DNA from: Ascidiimonas sp046199005
GTDB taxonomy: Bacteria; Bacteroidota; Bacteroidia; Flavobacteriales; Flavobacteriaceae
Direction of reading: 5' to 3'
DNA: 64,000 nucleotides
NCBI GenBank assembly: GCA_046199005.1
Contig: CP176050.1
Coordinates: forward strand, 2,046,001-2,110,000
The notes beneath the pieces are model-generated. The model did no database searches. It was not told the origin of the DNA and saw only the letters and a list, made by a program, of their open reading frames with translations. A program made the translations under genes and the position numbers. How positions within the stretch are numbered: the first letter of the stretch is position 1; every line of letters begins with the position of its first letter. Of the stretch, positions 40,171 through 48,421 are shown piece by piece.

Positions 40171-41336
40171 AATTCGTTTTAGCCCCAGACAAATTCAAAA
40201 ATTCGCTGACAGGTCTTGACTTTTGTAAAGCAGTTCAGGAAGGTATCAAAAATGCTATCCCTGAAGCTACTGTAATATTTTGTCCTCTTGCAGATGGAGG
40301 CGATGGTACTTTACAAGTAATTAATTATTATCTCAATGCAACTACGATCAACTTAAGCGTATCAGATCCTTTTTTTAAGTCTTTAAAATCAAAATATCTA
40401 TACAATTCTGACAGGAAGATCGCCTATATAGAGATGGCAGAGGCTTCCGGACTGAAGGTTCTTGGAAATCGTGAACCCGACTGCATAAATGCTACGAGTT
40501 TAGGAACCGGTGAACTTATCAAAGATGCGATCAAAAGAGGAGCTAAAGAAATAATTCTTGGAATTGGAGGGAGTGCTACGAATGATGCGGGAATGGGAAT
40601 TGCCGTCGCTTTAGGCTATAAATTTTTAGATAAAGAAGGGAAGCATCTTTTACCTATAGGTCTTAATCTTGGTAAGGTAGCTAATATCGATAATGATGAT
40701 TTGATACCAGGTCTAGCTGATGTAACTTTTCAAGTCGCATGTGATGTACAAAACCCTTTTTATGGTAAAGATGGGGCAGCTCATGTTTATGCTGCGCAGA
40801 AAGGAGCGACTAAAGCCGAAATCGAAGCACTGAATAAAGGACTTCGGCACTTTGCCAAAGTTTTAGAGAATAAATTCAATATAAATGTACAGCAAATATC
40901 AGGTAGTGGTGCAGCAGGCGGAGTAGGGGGTGGAAGCATATGCTTCTTAGGCGCAAAAATGGTCTCGGGAATCGATCTTATTTTGGAATTGGCTAATTTT
41001 TCTGAAGTTATAAAGGATGCAGATTTCATTGTAACTGGTGAAGGCTTGCTTGATGATCAAACACTTTCCGGAAAAACGATCATGGGAGTGATTAAACATG
41101 CGAAAGAACTACATATTCCCGTAATTGCTTTATGTGGAAGCACCGAACTATCGATAGCACAGCAACAGCAAATAGGGATCACAAGTGTCTTTAGTATTCA
41201 AAAAGGAGTCACCAATTTAAAAGATGCAATGGACAATGCGAATTCAAATCTTGTATATACTGCTTTTAATTTGGCAAGTCTGGTAAAGGTCTGTAAAAAA
41301 ATACCCGGAGCTAGTCCGGGTACCTTAGATTTATGA
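40167..41336 (+). CDS. Glycerate kinase (GlxK/GarK type)
   Basis: 389 residues, full length. Signatures are LAPDKFKNSLTGLDFCKAV, CPLADGGDGTLQV, MAEASGLKVL, SLGTGELIKDA, GIGGSATNDAGMG and SGSGAAGGVGGGS. It phosphorylates D-glycerate, usually to 2-phosphoglycerate in this family. It overlaps the phosphorylase gene by 4 bp. Together they would turn imported glucosylglycerate into glucose 1-phosphate and a glycolytic intermediate. Confidence 0.93.
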   Translation: MKFVLAPDKFKNSLTGLDFCKAVQEGIKNAIPEATVIFCPLADGGDGTLQVINYYLNATTINLSVSDPFFKSLKSKYLYNSDRKIAYIEMAEASGLKVLGNREPDCINATSLGTGELIKDAIKRGAKEIILGIGGSATNDAGMGIAVALGYKFLDKEGKHLLPIGLNLGKVANIDNDDLIPGLADVTFQVACDVQNPFYGKDGAAHVYAAQKGATKAEIEALNKGLRHFAKVLENKFNINVQQISGSGAAGGVGGGSICFLGAKMVSGIDLILELANFSEVIKDADFIVTGEGLLDDQTLSGKTIMGVIKHAKELHIPVIALCGSTELSIAQQQQIGITSVFSIQKGVTNLKDAMDNANSNLVYTAFNLASLVKVCKKIPGASPGTLDL

Positions 41337-41347
41337 GTTGCGCATCC

Positions 41348-43576
41348 TTAATTTAAAGAAGCCAGAATTTTGTTTAAGATGGCACTTGGGCACATTGCTC
41401 GCTGCGTTAATTTAACATTGGGCAGATAGTAACCTTCAATATCTACAGGTTTACCCTGTATGGCAATCAATTCTTTAACGATGTGTTCTTCATTTTCCTT
41501 TAACTCATGAGCTACAGGCGTAAAAAGTTCTTTGAGCTCGCTGTCTTTAGTTTGAGCAGCCAATGCTTCTGCCCAGTAAAGAGCCATATAAAAATGACTT
41601 CCGCGAGTATCCAACTCTCCTGTTTTTCGCGATGGAGATTTACCTGTATCCAATAATTTTCCGGTAGCGATATCAAGCGTTTCAGATAGAACCAATGCTT
41701 TAGGGTTATTGTAATGTTCTCCCAAATGCTCAAGAGAAACGGCCAATGCCATAAACTCTCCCAGAGAATCCCATCTCAGATGCCCTTCTTCCAAGAATTG
41801 TTGAACGTGCTTAGGAGCAGAACCGCCGGCACCGGTCTCAAACAGACCTCCGCCATTCATTAAAGGAACTATAGATAGCATTTTTGCGCTGGTACCTACT
41901 TCAAGAATAGGAAAAAGATCTGTAAGATAATCTCTTAATACATTTCCTGTTACTGAAATAGTATCTTCACCTTTTCGTATTCTTTCCAGGGTAAACTCCG
42001 TAGCTTTGGCTACATCCATAATATGAATCTCAAGCCCGGAAGTATCGTGATCCGGTAAATATTGATGAACTTTTTGAATAAGTTGAGCGTCGTGCGCACG
42101 TGTTTCATCAAGCCAGAATACAGCCGGGGTACGGGTCGCTCTTGCACGATTAACGGCAAGTTTAATCCAATCTTGAACAGGAGCATCTTTTGTCTGACAC
42201 ATTCTCCAGATATCACCTGCGGACACTTGATGTTCAAGGAGAACGGTTCCTTTCTCATCTATTACTTTTACAGTGCCCCCCTCAGAGATTTCGAAAGTTT
42301 TATCATGTGAACCGTATTCTTCGGCTTTTTGAGCCATAAGTCCTACATTGGGAACTGTACCCATCGTCGTAGGATCGAATGCGCCATGTTTTTTACAGAA
42401 GTTGATCGTTGCTGCATAAACATCGGAATAGCTGCTATCTGGAATCACAGCCTTGGTATCCTCAGATTTGCCTTCAGCATTCCACATTTGCCCCGAATTT
42501 CTAATCATTGCGGGTACGGATGCATCAATAATCACGTCGCTTGGTACGTGTAGATTGGTAATGCCTTTATCTGAGTTGACCATGGCAATAGACGGGCCAT
42601 TCTCTAAGCATTTCTTTATTTCCTTTTCTATTTCGGTACGTTTTGCCTCCGGAAGCTTCTGAATTGTACTATATAAATTACCCAATCCGTTATTTGGGTC
42701 TACTCCAATTTCGTCAAGAAGTGCTCCATACTTATCAAAAACACTCTTAAAGTATGTTTTCACTGCATGTCCGAAGATGATTGGATCTGAAACCTTCATC
42801 ATGGTCGCTTTCATATGAAGTGAAAACAATACATTTTGGTTTTTAGCTTCCTTAATTTGTTTATCAAGGAAACCTAACAAATCTTCTTTTCGCATCACTG
42901 CTCCATCTATGATCTCACCTTTTTGGAGTTCTAGATTTTCCTTTAAAACAATATCGTTACCTGCGGTAGTACTTAAAACTATTTGTACGCTTCCGGCGTT
43001 TTCCATCACCATAGATTTCTCAGTATGCCTGAAATCTCCAGTAGTCATACTAGATACATGTGATTTAGAACCGGCGTGCCATTCACCCATAGAATGCGGA
43101 TTTTTGCGCGCATATTCTTTTACCGCTTTGGGCGCTCTTCTATCGGAATTTCCCTCGCGAAGTACAGGATTTACAGCACTTCCTTTCACTTTATCATAAG
43201 CGGCTTTTATCGCCTTCTCTTCGGGCGAGGAAGGCTCATCCGGATAATCCGGAATTTCGAAGCCTTTGGCTTGTAATTCTTCAATAGCATCTTTTAATTG
43301 AGGGATCGAAGCACTAATATTAGGAAGTTTTATAATGTTTGCCTCCGGTTTTTTAGCTAGTTCTCCCAATTCGGCAAGATTATTTGCTACTTTTTGATCA
43401 TCGGAAAGTCGATCTGGAAAACTTGCAAGAATCCTTCCAGCTAGCGATATATCTTTTGTCTCAACGTTAATATTGGATGATTTAGTAAAAGCTTTTACCA
43501 CAGAAAGCCATGAATAGGTTGCGAGCGCAGGAGCTTCATCTGTTTTGGTATATACAATCTTAGATGCGTTTGCCAT
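41348..43576 (-). CDS. icd: NADP-dependent isocitrate dehydrogenase, monomeric type
   Basis: 742 residues, as expected for the ~80 kDa monomeric enzyme. It converts isocitrate to 2-oxoglutarate with NADP+ in the TCA cycle. Recognisable stretches are KIVYTKTDEAPALATYS, YPDEPSSPEEKAIKAAYDKV, LREGNSDRRAPKAVK, NPHSMGEWHAGSKSHV, VPNVGLMAQKAEEYGSHDKT and GGGLFETGAGGSAPKH. The gene is convergent with glycerate kinase and has its own promoter-like -7 box 145 bp upstream. Confidence 0.97.
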   Translation of the reverse strand: MANASKIVYTKTDEAPALATYSWLSVVKAFTKSSNINVETKDISLAGRILASFPDRLSDDQKVANNLAELGELAKKPEANIIKLPNISASIPQLKDAIEELQAKGFEIPDYPDEPSSPEEKAIKAAYDKVKGSAVNPVLREGNSDRRAPKAVKEYARKNPHSMGEWHAGSKSHVSSMTTGDFRHTEKSMVMENAGSVQIVLSTTAGNDIVLKENLELQKGEIIDGAVMRKEDLLGFLDKQIKEAKNQNVLFSLHMKATMMKVSDPIIFGHAVKTYFKSVFDKYGALLDEIGVDPNNGLGNLYSTIQKLPEAKRTEIEKEIKKCLENGPSIAMVNSDKGITNLHVPSDVIIDASVPAMIRNSGQMWNAEGKSEDTKAVIPDSSYSDVYAATINFCKKHGAFDPTTMGTVPNVGLMAQKAEEYGSHDKTFEISEGGTVKVIDEKGTVLLEHQVSAGDIWRMCQTKDAPVQDWIKLAVNRARATRTPAVFWLDETRAHDAQLIQKVHQYLPDHDTSGLEIHIMDVAKATEFTLERIRKGEDTISVTGNVLRDYLTDLFPILEVGTSAKMLSIVPLMNGGGLFETGAGGSAPKHVQQFLEEGHLRWDSLGEFMALAVSLEHLGEHYNNPKALVLSETLDIATGKLLDTGKSPSRKTGELDTRGSHFYMALYWAEALAAQTKDSELKELFTPVAHELKENEEHIVKELIAIQGKPVDIEGYYLPNVKLTQRAMCPSAILNKILASLN

Positions 43577-43719
43577 TTAAATACGTTATTTTATTTAGGG
43601 TTTCCAGCCGTTTTCTAGTGTTAATTCAAGGTGCGCTATCACAAATTAATCTACCTGGGGTAGTCAATGTAAATCGCCTGTTAACTGATACGACCAGATG
43701 GATTTTTATCAAAGCCGTG

Positions 43720-43727
43720 CAAATATA
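43720..43727 (-). promoter_or_regulatory. Putative -7 promoter element of icd
   Basis: TATATTTG on the minus strand, followed by GCACGG, matches the Bacteroidetes -7 box. No good TTG lies 17-19 bp upstream, so the call is tentative. The leader would be about 140 nt and holds no gene that I see (43577-43719). Confidence 0.45.
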
Positions 43728-43789
43728 CGATTTATGGAATTTTAATGACAGGGAAGAAGCGTATTTTTAAGCAGAGTTCACAAAAAACA

Positions 43790-43830
43790 AAAGCCATGTC
43801 ATAATAATTACTTATTAATGACATGGCTTT
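43790..43830 (-). terminator. Rho-independent terminator of the small unit at 43.9-44.2 kb
   Basis: AAAGCCATGTCAT (43790-43802) and ATGACATGGCTTT (43818-43830) form a perfect 13-bp stem. On the minus strand it is followed by TGTTTTTTG, a T-rich tract; on the plus strand there is none. It therefore ends minus-strand transcription 40 nt after the 37-codon frame. Confidence 0.8.
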
Positions 43831-43870
43831 CAGAAAATATCGCCACTATATCATTTAACATTGCTGTTAC

Positions 43871-43984
43871 CTACGTTGCTTTTGATGAATCAAAATAACT
43901 AACATAGTCTCGATATTTCCATGAAACATCACTGTAGAATACTCTTATATTGCTATAAGTAAGACTATCCAGTAATGTTTTCAT
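43871..43984 (-). CDS. Small 37-residue protein, unrecognised
   Basis: ATG at 43984 runs to TAG at 43873-43871. The product starts MKTLLDSLTYSNIRVFYSD and ends YFDSSKAT; it is rich in Tyr, Ser and Asp, with no signal peptide or membrane helix. A purine-rich AGGAAG lies 10 nt before the ATG. A promoter-like pair (44203-44232) lies upstream and a strong terminator follows, so a transcript of about 400 nt is likely. The 219-nt leader contains hairpins, including TTTCATG/CATGAAA and a TTCG-capped stem. It may be a small protein, a regulatory RNA or both. No family was recognised. Confidence 0.5.
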   Translation of the reverse strand: MKTLLDSLTYSNIRVFYSDVSWKYRDYVSYFDSSKAT

Positions 43985-44202
43985 TGTTTTTTACTTCCTA
44001 CTAAACATCAATTTTCATGAAGTCCTTCGGCATGAAACTTAAGTATTTCACGAATGAAATTATTAACTTTCAACTTTTATACCTTTTGCTATCTTACCTG
44101 GATAAGTATGCTCTCGGCACAACACAATAAAAAACAATTTTTTAAGAACGTTCTAAGAAATTTCAATAAACAAAGAAAACTTTATTATCTCATTTCCTTT
44201 GG

Positions 44203-44232
44203 TAAATATAGAACTGTTTCTTAGAAAAACAA
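44203..44232 (-). promoter_or_regulatory. Putative promoter of the small unit
   Basis: On the minus strand TTG (44232-44230), a 19-bp spacer, then TATATTTA (44210-44203), one mismatch from TAnnTTTG. It lies 219 bp before the 37-codon frame. It is downstream of the rplS terminator, so the unit is independent. Confidence 0.55.
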
Positions 44233-44292
44233 AAGAAATAACACTTTAAAAGTCAACAGTTTACGAACATCGGTTATTAACAATTGTTCATA

Positions 44293-44319
44293 AAAAAAGC
44301 ATCGCGTTTGCGATGCTTT
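44293..44319 (-). terminator. Rho-independent terminator of rplS
   Basis: AAAGCATCGC (44296-44305) pairs with GCGATGCTTT (44310-44319), with the T run on the minus strand (44292-44298). It lies 22 bp after the rplS stop. Confidence 0.88.
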
Positions 44320-44340
44320 CTGTGCTGTCGGAATAAAGCG

Positions 44341-44691
44341 TTAGCTTCTTACTTCTTTAATTCTTGCTTTTTTACCGGTAAGACCTCTAAAATAGAAGAT
44401 ACGTGATCTTCTTACCTTACCTTTTTTATTCACTTCAATTTTTTGAAGCGCAGGCATATTTAAAGGGAAAATACGTTCTACACCTACGGTTCCTGAAATC
44501 TTTCGAATGGTGAAAGTCTCCGATGCACCCGTTCCTCTTCGTTGAATTACTACTCCACGGAAAAACTGGGTTCTTGTCTTTTCACCTTCCTTAATCTCGT
44601 AGTAAACAGTAATCGTGTCTCCCGCAGAGAATTTTGGAAAATCTTTTTTCTCAATAAATTCGTCCTGTACAAACTTTACTAAAGCTTCCAT
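44341..44691 (-). CDS. rplS: 50S ribosomal protein L19
   Basis: 116 residues, full length. Signatures are FSAGDTITVYYEIKEGEKTR, FRGVVIQRRGTG, SETFTIRKISGTVGVERIFP and KVRRSRIFYFRGLTGKKARI. L19 lies at the 30S-50S interface. It has a good promoter upstream and a terminator downstream. trmD lies 215 bp upstream on the same strand. Confidence 0.98.
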   Translation of the reverse strand: MEALVKFVQDEFIEKKDFPKFSAGDTITVYYEIKEGEKTRTQFFRGVVIQRRGTGASETFTIRKISGTVGVERIFPLNMPALQKIEVNKKGKVRRSRIFYFRGLTGKKARIKEVRS

Positions 44692-44762
44692 TTTTATTTT
44701 TTTAGAACTTAGTCCAAACCAACATTCACGCCTTTCGTCAGAGGTTGATCTGAAATTGGTTG

Positions 44763-44792
44763 CAAAAATAGTAATTATTTAGATATCGGCAA
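44763..44792 (-). promoter_or_regulatory. Promoter of rplS
   Basis: On the minus strand TTG (44792-44790), a 19-bp spacer, then TATTTTTG (44770-44763). This is a full match to the Bacteroidetes consensus, 72 bp before the ATG. Confidence 0.75.
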
Positions 44793-44906
44793 TTTTTAGA
44801 GGCACATATTTTATTAGCACCGCCAAAGGGTCTAATTCCACTATGCTTGCTTCGAAATTAAACGTTTGTTTCAAGCAAATGCTTCATGAGCTTGCACTGA
44901 GGTAGT

Positions 44907-45581
44907 TCATTCTAGCAGATCTGGTCTTCTTTTTAATGTTCGTTCGTAGGCTTTTTGCTCTCTCCATTTTTCAATTTTTGGAAAATTTCCACTTAAAAGT
45001 ATATCAGGTACTTTCCACCCTTTATATTCCTGAGGCCTTGTATAAACGGGAGGAGCCAAAAGATTATCCTGAAAAGAATCTGTAAGTGCCGAAGTTTCAT
45101 CGTTGAGCACTCCAGGAATGAGTCTGATAATCGCATCACACAGGACAGCAGCTCCGAGTTCACCTCCTGACAACACATAATCGCCTATAGAAATTTCACG
45201 GGTAATAAAATGATCACGAACACGTTGGTCTACTCCTTTGTAATGACCGCAAAGTATAATGATGTTTTTTTGAAGTGATAAGGTATTTGCCGCTTTTTGA
45301 TCGAATCGATCTCCATCCGGAGTCATATAAATAATTTCATCGTACGTACGTTCCGACTTTAATTTTGAAATACATTTGTCGATAGGCTCAATTGTCATTA
45401 CCATTCCTGCACCTCCGCCAAATTGATAATCATCTACACTTTTATAGGCATCCGTAGCATAATCTCTTAAATTGTGAAAATGAACAGAAACCAATCCCTT
45501 GGTAATAGCCCTTTGGAGTATGGAAGCTTCAAACGGACTCTTAATGAGTTCTGGTAAAACGGAAATAATATCGATTCTCAT
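44907..45581 (-). CDS. trmD: tRNA (guanine(37)-N1)-methyltransferase
   Basis: 224 residues from ATG 45581 (MRIDIISVLPELIKSPFEAS). The longer open frame to 45701 adds a tail overlapping the upstream gene and is not used. It methylates G37 of tRNAs, preventing frameshifts. SPOUT-knot motifs: DYQFGGGAGMVMTIEP, IIYMTPDGDRF, ILCGHYKGVDQRVRD, ISIGDYVLSGGELGA. rplS follows, the common trmD-rplS order. Confidence 0.97.
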   Translation of the reverse strand: MRIDIISVLPELIKSPFEASILQRAITKGLVSVHFHNLRDYATDAYKSVDDYQFGGGAGMVMTIEPIDKCISKLKSERTYDEIIYMTPDGDRFDQKAANTLSLQKNIIILCGHYKGVDQRVRDHFITREISIGDYVLSGGELGAAVLCDAIIRLIPGVLNDETSALTDSFQDNLLAPPVYTRPQEYKGWKVPDILLSGNFPKIEKWREQKAYERTLKRRPDLLE

Positions 45582-45633
45582 GGTCGCCTTTTTAAAGTAC
45601 AGGCAGCAAAGATGCAAAGAATAAAGTAAAACT

Positions 45634-46092
45634 TCAAAGAGGCTTGTTAGGCCGGAAATAGTGCAAAAACTCAGTATCTTTTTTCCAACCGAGCCGTTCA
45701 TAAAGCTTCTGGGCGGGATTACTTACAGCAGTTTCTAGGGCAAGTCCTTTCGAATTTTCATCCATAGAAAACCTGATAGCCCTTTTGAGTAACGCTTCCC
45801 CAGTACCTTTCTTACGCTCTTTAGGCGCAACAAATAAATCATTGAGTATATAAAAACCTTCCAAGGATACTGAAGAGAATACGGGGTATAATTGCACAAA
45901 GCCACATGCTTCTTTCTGACTATTTCGTGCTAAAAATAGGGTTGATTCTGATTTGCGAATTCGGTCAAGTAAAAATTCTTTACAAGCTCTTAGATCTGAC
46001 CTCTGCTCATAAAAAATGCGATATTGATTAAAAAGGGGTGCAAGTTCATCAAGTTCAACTTCGGTCACTTCAACGATTTGAAGCTTACTCAT
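45634..46092 (-). CDS. GNAT-family N-acetyltransferase
   Basis: 152 residues. The acetyl-CoA loop is RKKGTGEALLKRAIRFS, with FYILNDLFVAPKE before it and LYERLGWKKDTEFLHYF after it. The substrate is unknown. It overlaps the coiled-coil membrane protein gene by 4 bp and lies 52 bp before trmD, so the three form an operon. Confidence 0.9.
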   Translation of the reverse strand: MSKLQIVEVTEVELDELAPLFNQYRIFYEQRSDLRACKEFLLDRIRKSESTLFLARNSQKEACGFVQLYPVFSSVSLEGFYILNDLFVAPKERKKGTGEALLKRAIRFSMDENSKGLALETAVSNPAQKLYERLGWKKDTEFLHYFRPNKPL

Positions 46093-46697
46093 TTTTTCAT
46101 GAGCTTTTGCTTATTGAGCTCGTCTTGTAATTGCCTACTTAATTTTTGTTCCCTCTCCAGTGCTTTTCTTCGATGTTGTTCGTATTCTTGTTCAAGATCT
46201 TTTAAACTAAGTCTTGCTTCCCGGGTAACACTGTTACTATTTTTAAATTTATAGATGAACAGACTTAAAAGAATCGCCAATGCCGCCACAATAGACCACA
46301 TAATCGTCTTATAAGTACCTTTTTTGATCAGGGCTCCAAAAAAAGAAATACTTTCTTTTTCTTTATTAACCTGAGTCAGATTAGCATTAGTAGATGCCAG
46401 TTCCGATTCCAGTTTGCTAATTTCTGCTTGTTGTGAGGCAATTTGATTCTCCAGATCAGCAAATGCAATCTTTGATTTTGCCAGGGAATCAACTACATTT
46501 CTCTTAAGCTTGTCTAGCCAAACTCTTTTTACCACTTTGTATTCCTGATACCTTCCGGATTTCTTGATTACGTATTCAAACTGTTTTTCAAGTGGTCCCT
46601 TATCGAGAGACAGCTCATCTTCCTGATCAGTTTGTGCATTTAGGCTAATGCCCGTAAAAAAAGCGAAAGAAAGCAAGAGAACTAATTTCTTTTTCAT
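46089..46697 (-). CDS. Exported coiled-coil membrane protein
   Basis: 202 residues. The signal peptide is about 1-21 (KKKLVLLLSFAFFTGISLNA). A periplasmic segment with a predicted coiled coil (about 70-112, LENQIASQQAEISKLESELA) follows, then a transmembrane helix (about 132-150), then a cytoplasmic charged coiled coil (about 160-200). Homologues in Flavobacteriia are, as I recall, often mislabelled as tRNA (guanine-N1)-methyltransferase because of the neighbour trmD; no methyltransferase motif is present here. Function unknown. Confidence 0.75.
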   Translation of the reverse strand: MKKKLVLLLSFAFFTGISLNAQTDQEDELSLDKGPLEKQFEYVIKKSGRYQEYKVVKRVWLDKLKRNVVDSLAKSKIAFADLENQIASQQAEISKLESELASTNANLTQVNKEKESISFFGALIKKGTYKTIMWSIVAALAILLSLFIYKFKNSNSVTREARLSLKDLEQEYEQHRRKALEREQKLSRQLQDELNKQKLMKK

Positions 46698-46823
46698 TAT
46701 ATCTATTCAAGAGTTAGTAATGGTCTATATTTGTAAATACGTGATAGCACACTACTTTGGATTATTTAAATTGAAATTTCATACGCAATATATTAAGTTC
46801 TTGAGGTTAATGAAAGAAATATT

Positions 46824-48272
46824 TTAATAATAGGTATATCGACGCACCTTTGAAATGTATTTTGCAAGTCGAATAACCTGATGACTGTAGCCATATTCAT
46901 TATCATACCAAATATAGAGTATAACATTCGACCCATCGGGAGAAACGATCGTTGCATTACTATCATAAATTGCAGGCGCAGAGGAGCCAACAATATCAGA
47001 AGAAACTAGTTCATTGCTTAAAGAGTATTTGATCTGTTCTACCAGATCGCCTTCTAAAGCATATTTTTTCATTATAGTATTGAGTGCATCTTTTGTGGTC
47101 TTTTTCTCAATATCCAAATTTAAAACGACTAATGATCCGTTGGGTACAGGTACGCGTATAGCATTCGAAGTAAGCTTGCCAGCTAAAGAAGGAAGTGCTT
47201 TGGCAACTGCGCTACCGGCACCCGTTTCTGTGATAACCATATTTAATGCAGCGGCACGACCTCTTCTGTACTTTTTATGCATATTGTCTACCAAATTTTG
47301 ATCGTTTGTGTAGGCGTGAATTGTTTCTAAATGCCCTTTTACAACGCCCAATGAGTCTTCAATTACTTTTAGAATAGGCGTGATAGCGTTGGTAGTACAG
47401 GAAGCTGCTGAAAAAATTGAGATTTCGTCAGGATCGTATTCAAGGTGATTTACCCCATGTACAATATTAGGAACTCCTTTTCCAGGGGCAGTTAAGAGTA
47501 CTTTTGAAACACCTTTCGCCTTGAGATGTCTGGAAAGCGCTTCTTCGTCTCTAAAGGCGCCTGTATTATCTATGATCAAAGCATCATTGATTCCGTAAGA
47601 TTCGTAATCAATGGCTTCCGGTTGGTTAGCTGTGATCATATGTACTGTTGTGCCATTGATGGTCAGAGAAGATCCCTCCACATCAACAGTAACAGTTCCA
47701 TGAAAATCACCATGAACAGAATCATTTCGCAACAGGGAAGCTCTTTTTTCCAGAGTTACTTCATTAACCACATCTCTCGTAACTACGGCACGTAATCTTA
47801 GCTGACTTCCTTTACCGGTTTTTTGCATAAGCTCTCTGGCAAGAAGTCTTCCTATTCTTCCAAAACCGTAGAGTACTACATCCTTCGGTTGTATTTCATC
47901 GGCATTTTTAGCTTCCTTGAGCTTATCGATCACAAAAGCTGCACTATCGTTGTACTTATTATCTTCAAGATGATATTCATAGGTAAGTTTTCCGATATCA
48001 ATTTTAGATGGGGGAAGATCCAGCGTTTTTATTCCCTGAGCAATCTCTACGGAATCAAAAATGGAAATGGGTTTTTGAACAAATTCACCGGCATATTGAT
48101 GTAAATTGATGATTTCGCTAACGCTTCTATCTATCAACTGATTTCTGAATAATACAAGCTCTACAGCCTTATCATACCATAGATCACTCACTATTTTAAT
48201 GAATTCGACGGAAGCTCTTCTTCTATCTGCCTGGAAGGCCAATTCTTTTTCGTAACTATTATTTACGCCCAT
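46824..48272 (-). CDS. gap: Glyceraldehyde-3-phosphate dehydrogenase, long form with N-terminal extension
   Basis: 482 residues from ATG 48272 (MGVNNSYEKELAFQADRRRA). Residues about 1-125 are an all-helical extension not found in classical GAPDH. The Rossmann domain begins at VVLYGFGRIGRLLAREL. The catalytic Cys lies in SAASCTTNAITP, with HAYTNDQN, RRGRAAALNM and WYDNEYGYSHQV beyond. A -7 element TATTTTTG lies at 48303-48310. This long type is known in Bacteroidetes and some proteobacteria; the extension's role is not established. Confidence 0.94.
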   Translation of the reverse strand: MGVNNSYEKELAFQADRRRASVEFIKIVSDLWYDKAVELVLFRNQLIDRSVSEIINLHQYAGEFVQKPISIFDSVEIAQGIKTLDLPPSKIDIGKLTYEYHLEDNKYNDSAAFVIDKLKEAKNADEIQPKDVVLYGFGRIGRLLARELMQKTGKGSQLRLRAVVTRDVVNEVTLEKRASLLRNDSVHGDFHGTVTVDVEGSSLTINGTTVHMITANQPEAIDYESYGINDALIIDNTGAFRDEEALSRHLKAKGVSKVLLTAPGKGVPNIVHGVNHLEYDPDEISIFSAASCTTNAITPILKVIEDSLGVVKGHLETIHAYTNDQNLVDNMHKKYRRGRAAALNMVITETGAGSAVAKALPSLAGKLTSNAIRVPVPNGSLVVLNLDIEKKTTKDALNTIMKKYALEGDLVEQIKYSLSNELVSSDIVGSSAPAIYDSNATIVSPDGSNVILYIWYDNEYGYSHQVIRLAKYISKVRRYTYY

Positions 48273-48339
48273 TTTGATTAAGTTTACCCTATAATTTGGG
48301 CGCAAAAATAGTATATTTCAAACGTTTTCGTAAAAAAAA

Positions 48340-48378
48340 GGGAAAAAAATAAACCACCTCTGTAAGGAGGTGGTTTTT
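48340..48378 (-). terminator. Rho-independent terminator of the degP-type gene (bidirectional)
   Basis: CCACCTC (48354-48360) pairs with GAGGTGG (48367-48373). T runs lie on both strands: the long A tract 48342-48353 serves the minus strand. It separates the protease from gap. Confidence 0.75.
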
Positions 48379-48421
48379 ATCGTTGAATGATCTCGTTTGT
48401 AAGAAGTAAGTAGTGTTTCAG

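Noticed and set aside
43564..43770. Plus-strand 68-codon frame in the icd leader
   Set aside because: It overlaps the icd start and the putative icd promoter on the other strand and shows no domain or start signal.
44907..45701. 40-residue N-terminal extension of TrmD
   Set aside because: The longer frame overlaps the preceding GNAT gene, and TrmD proteins begin at MRIDIISVLPE-like sequence.
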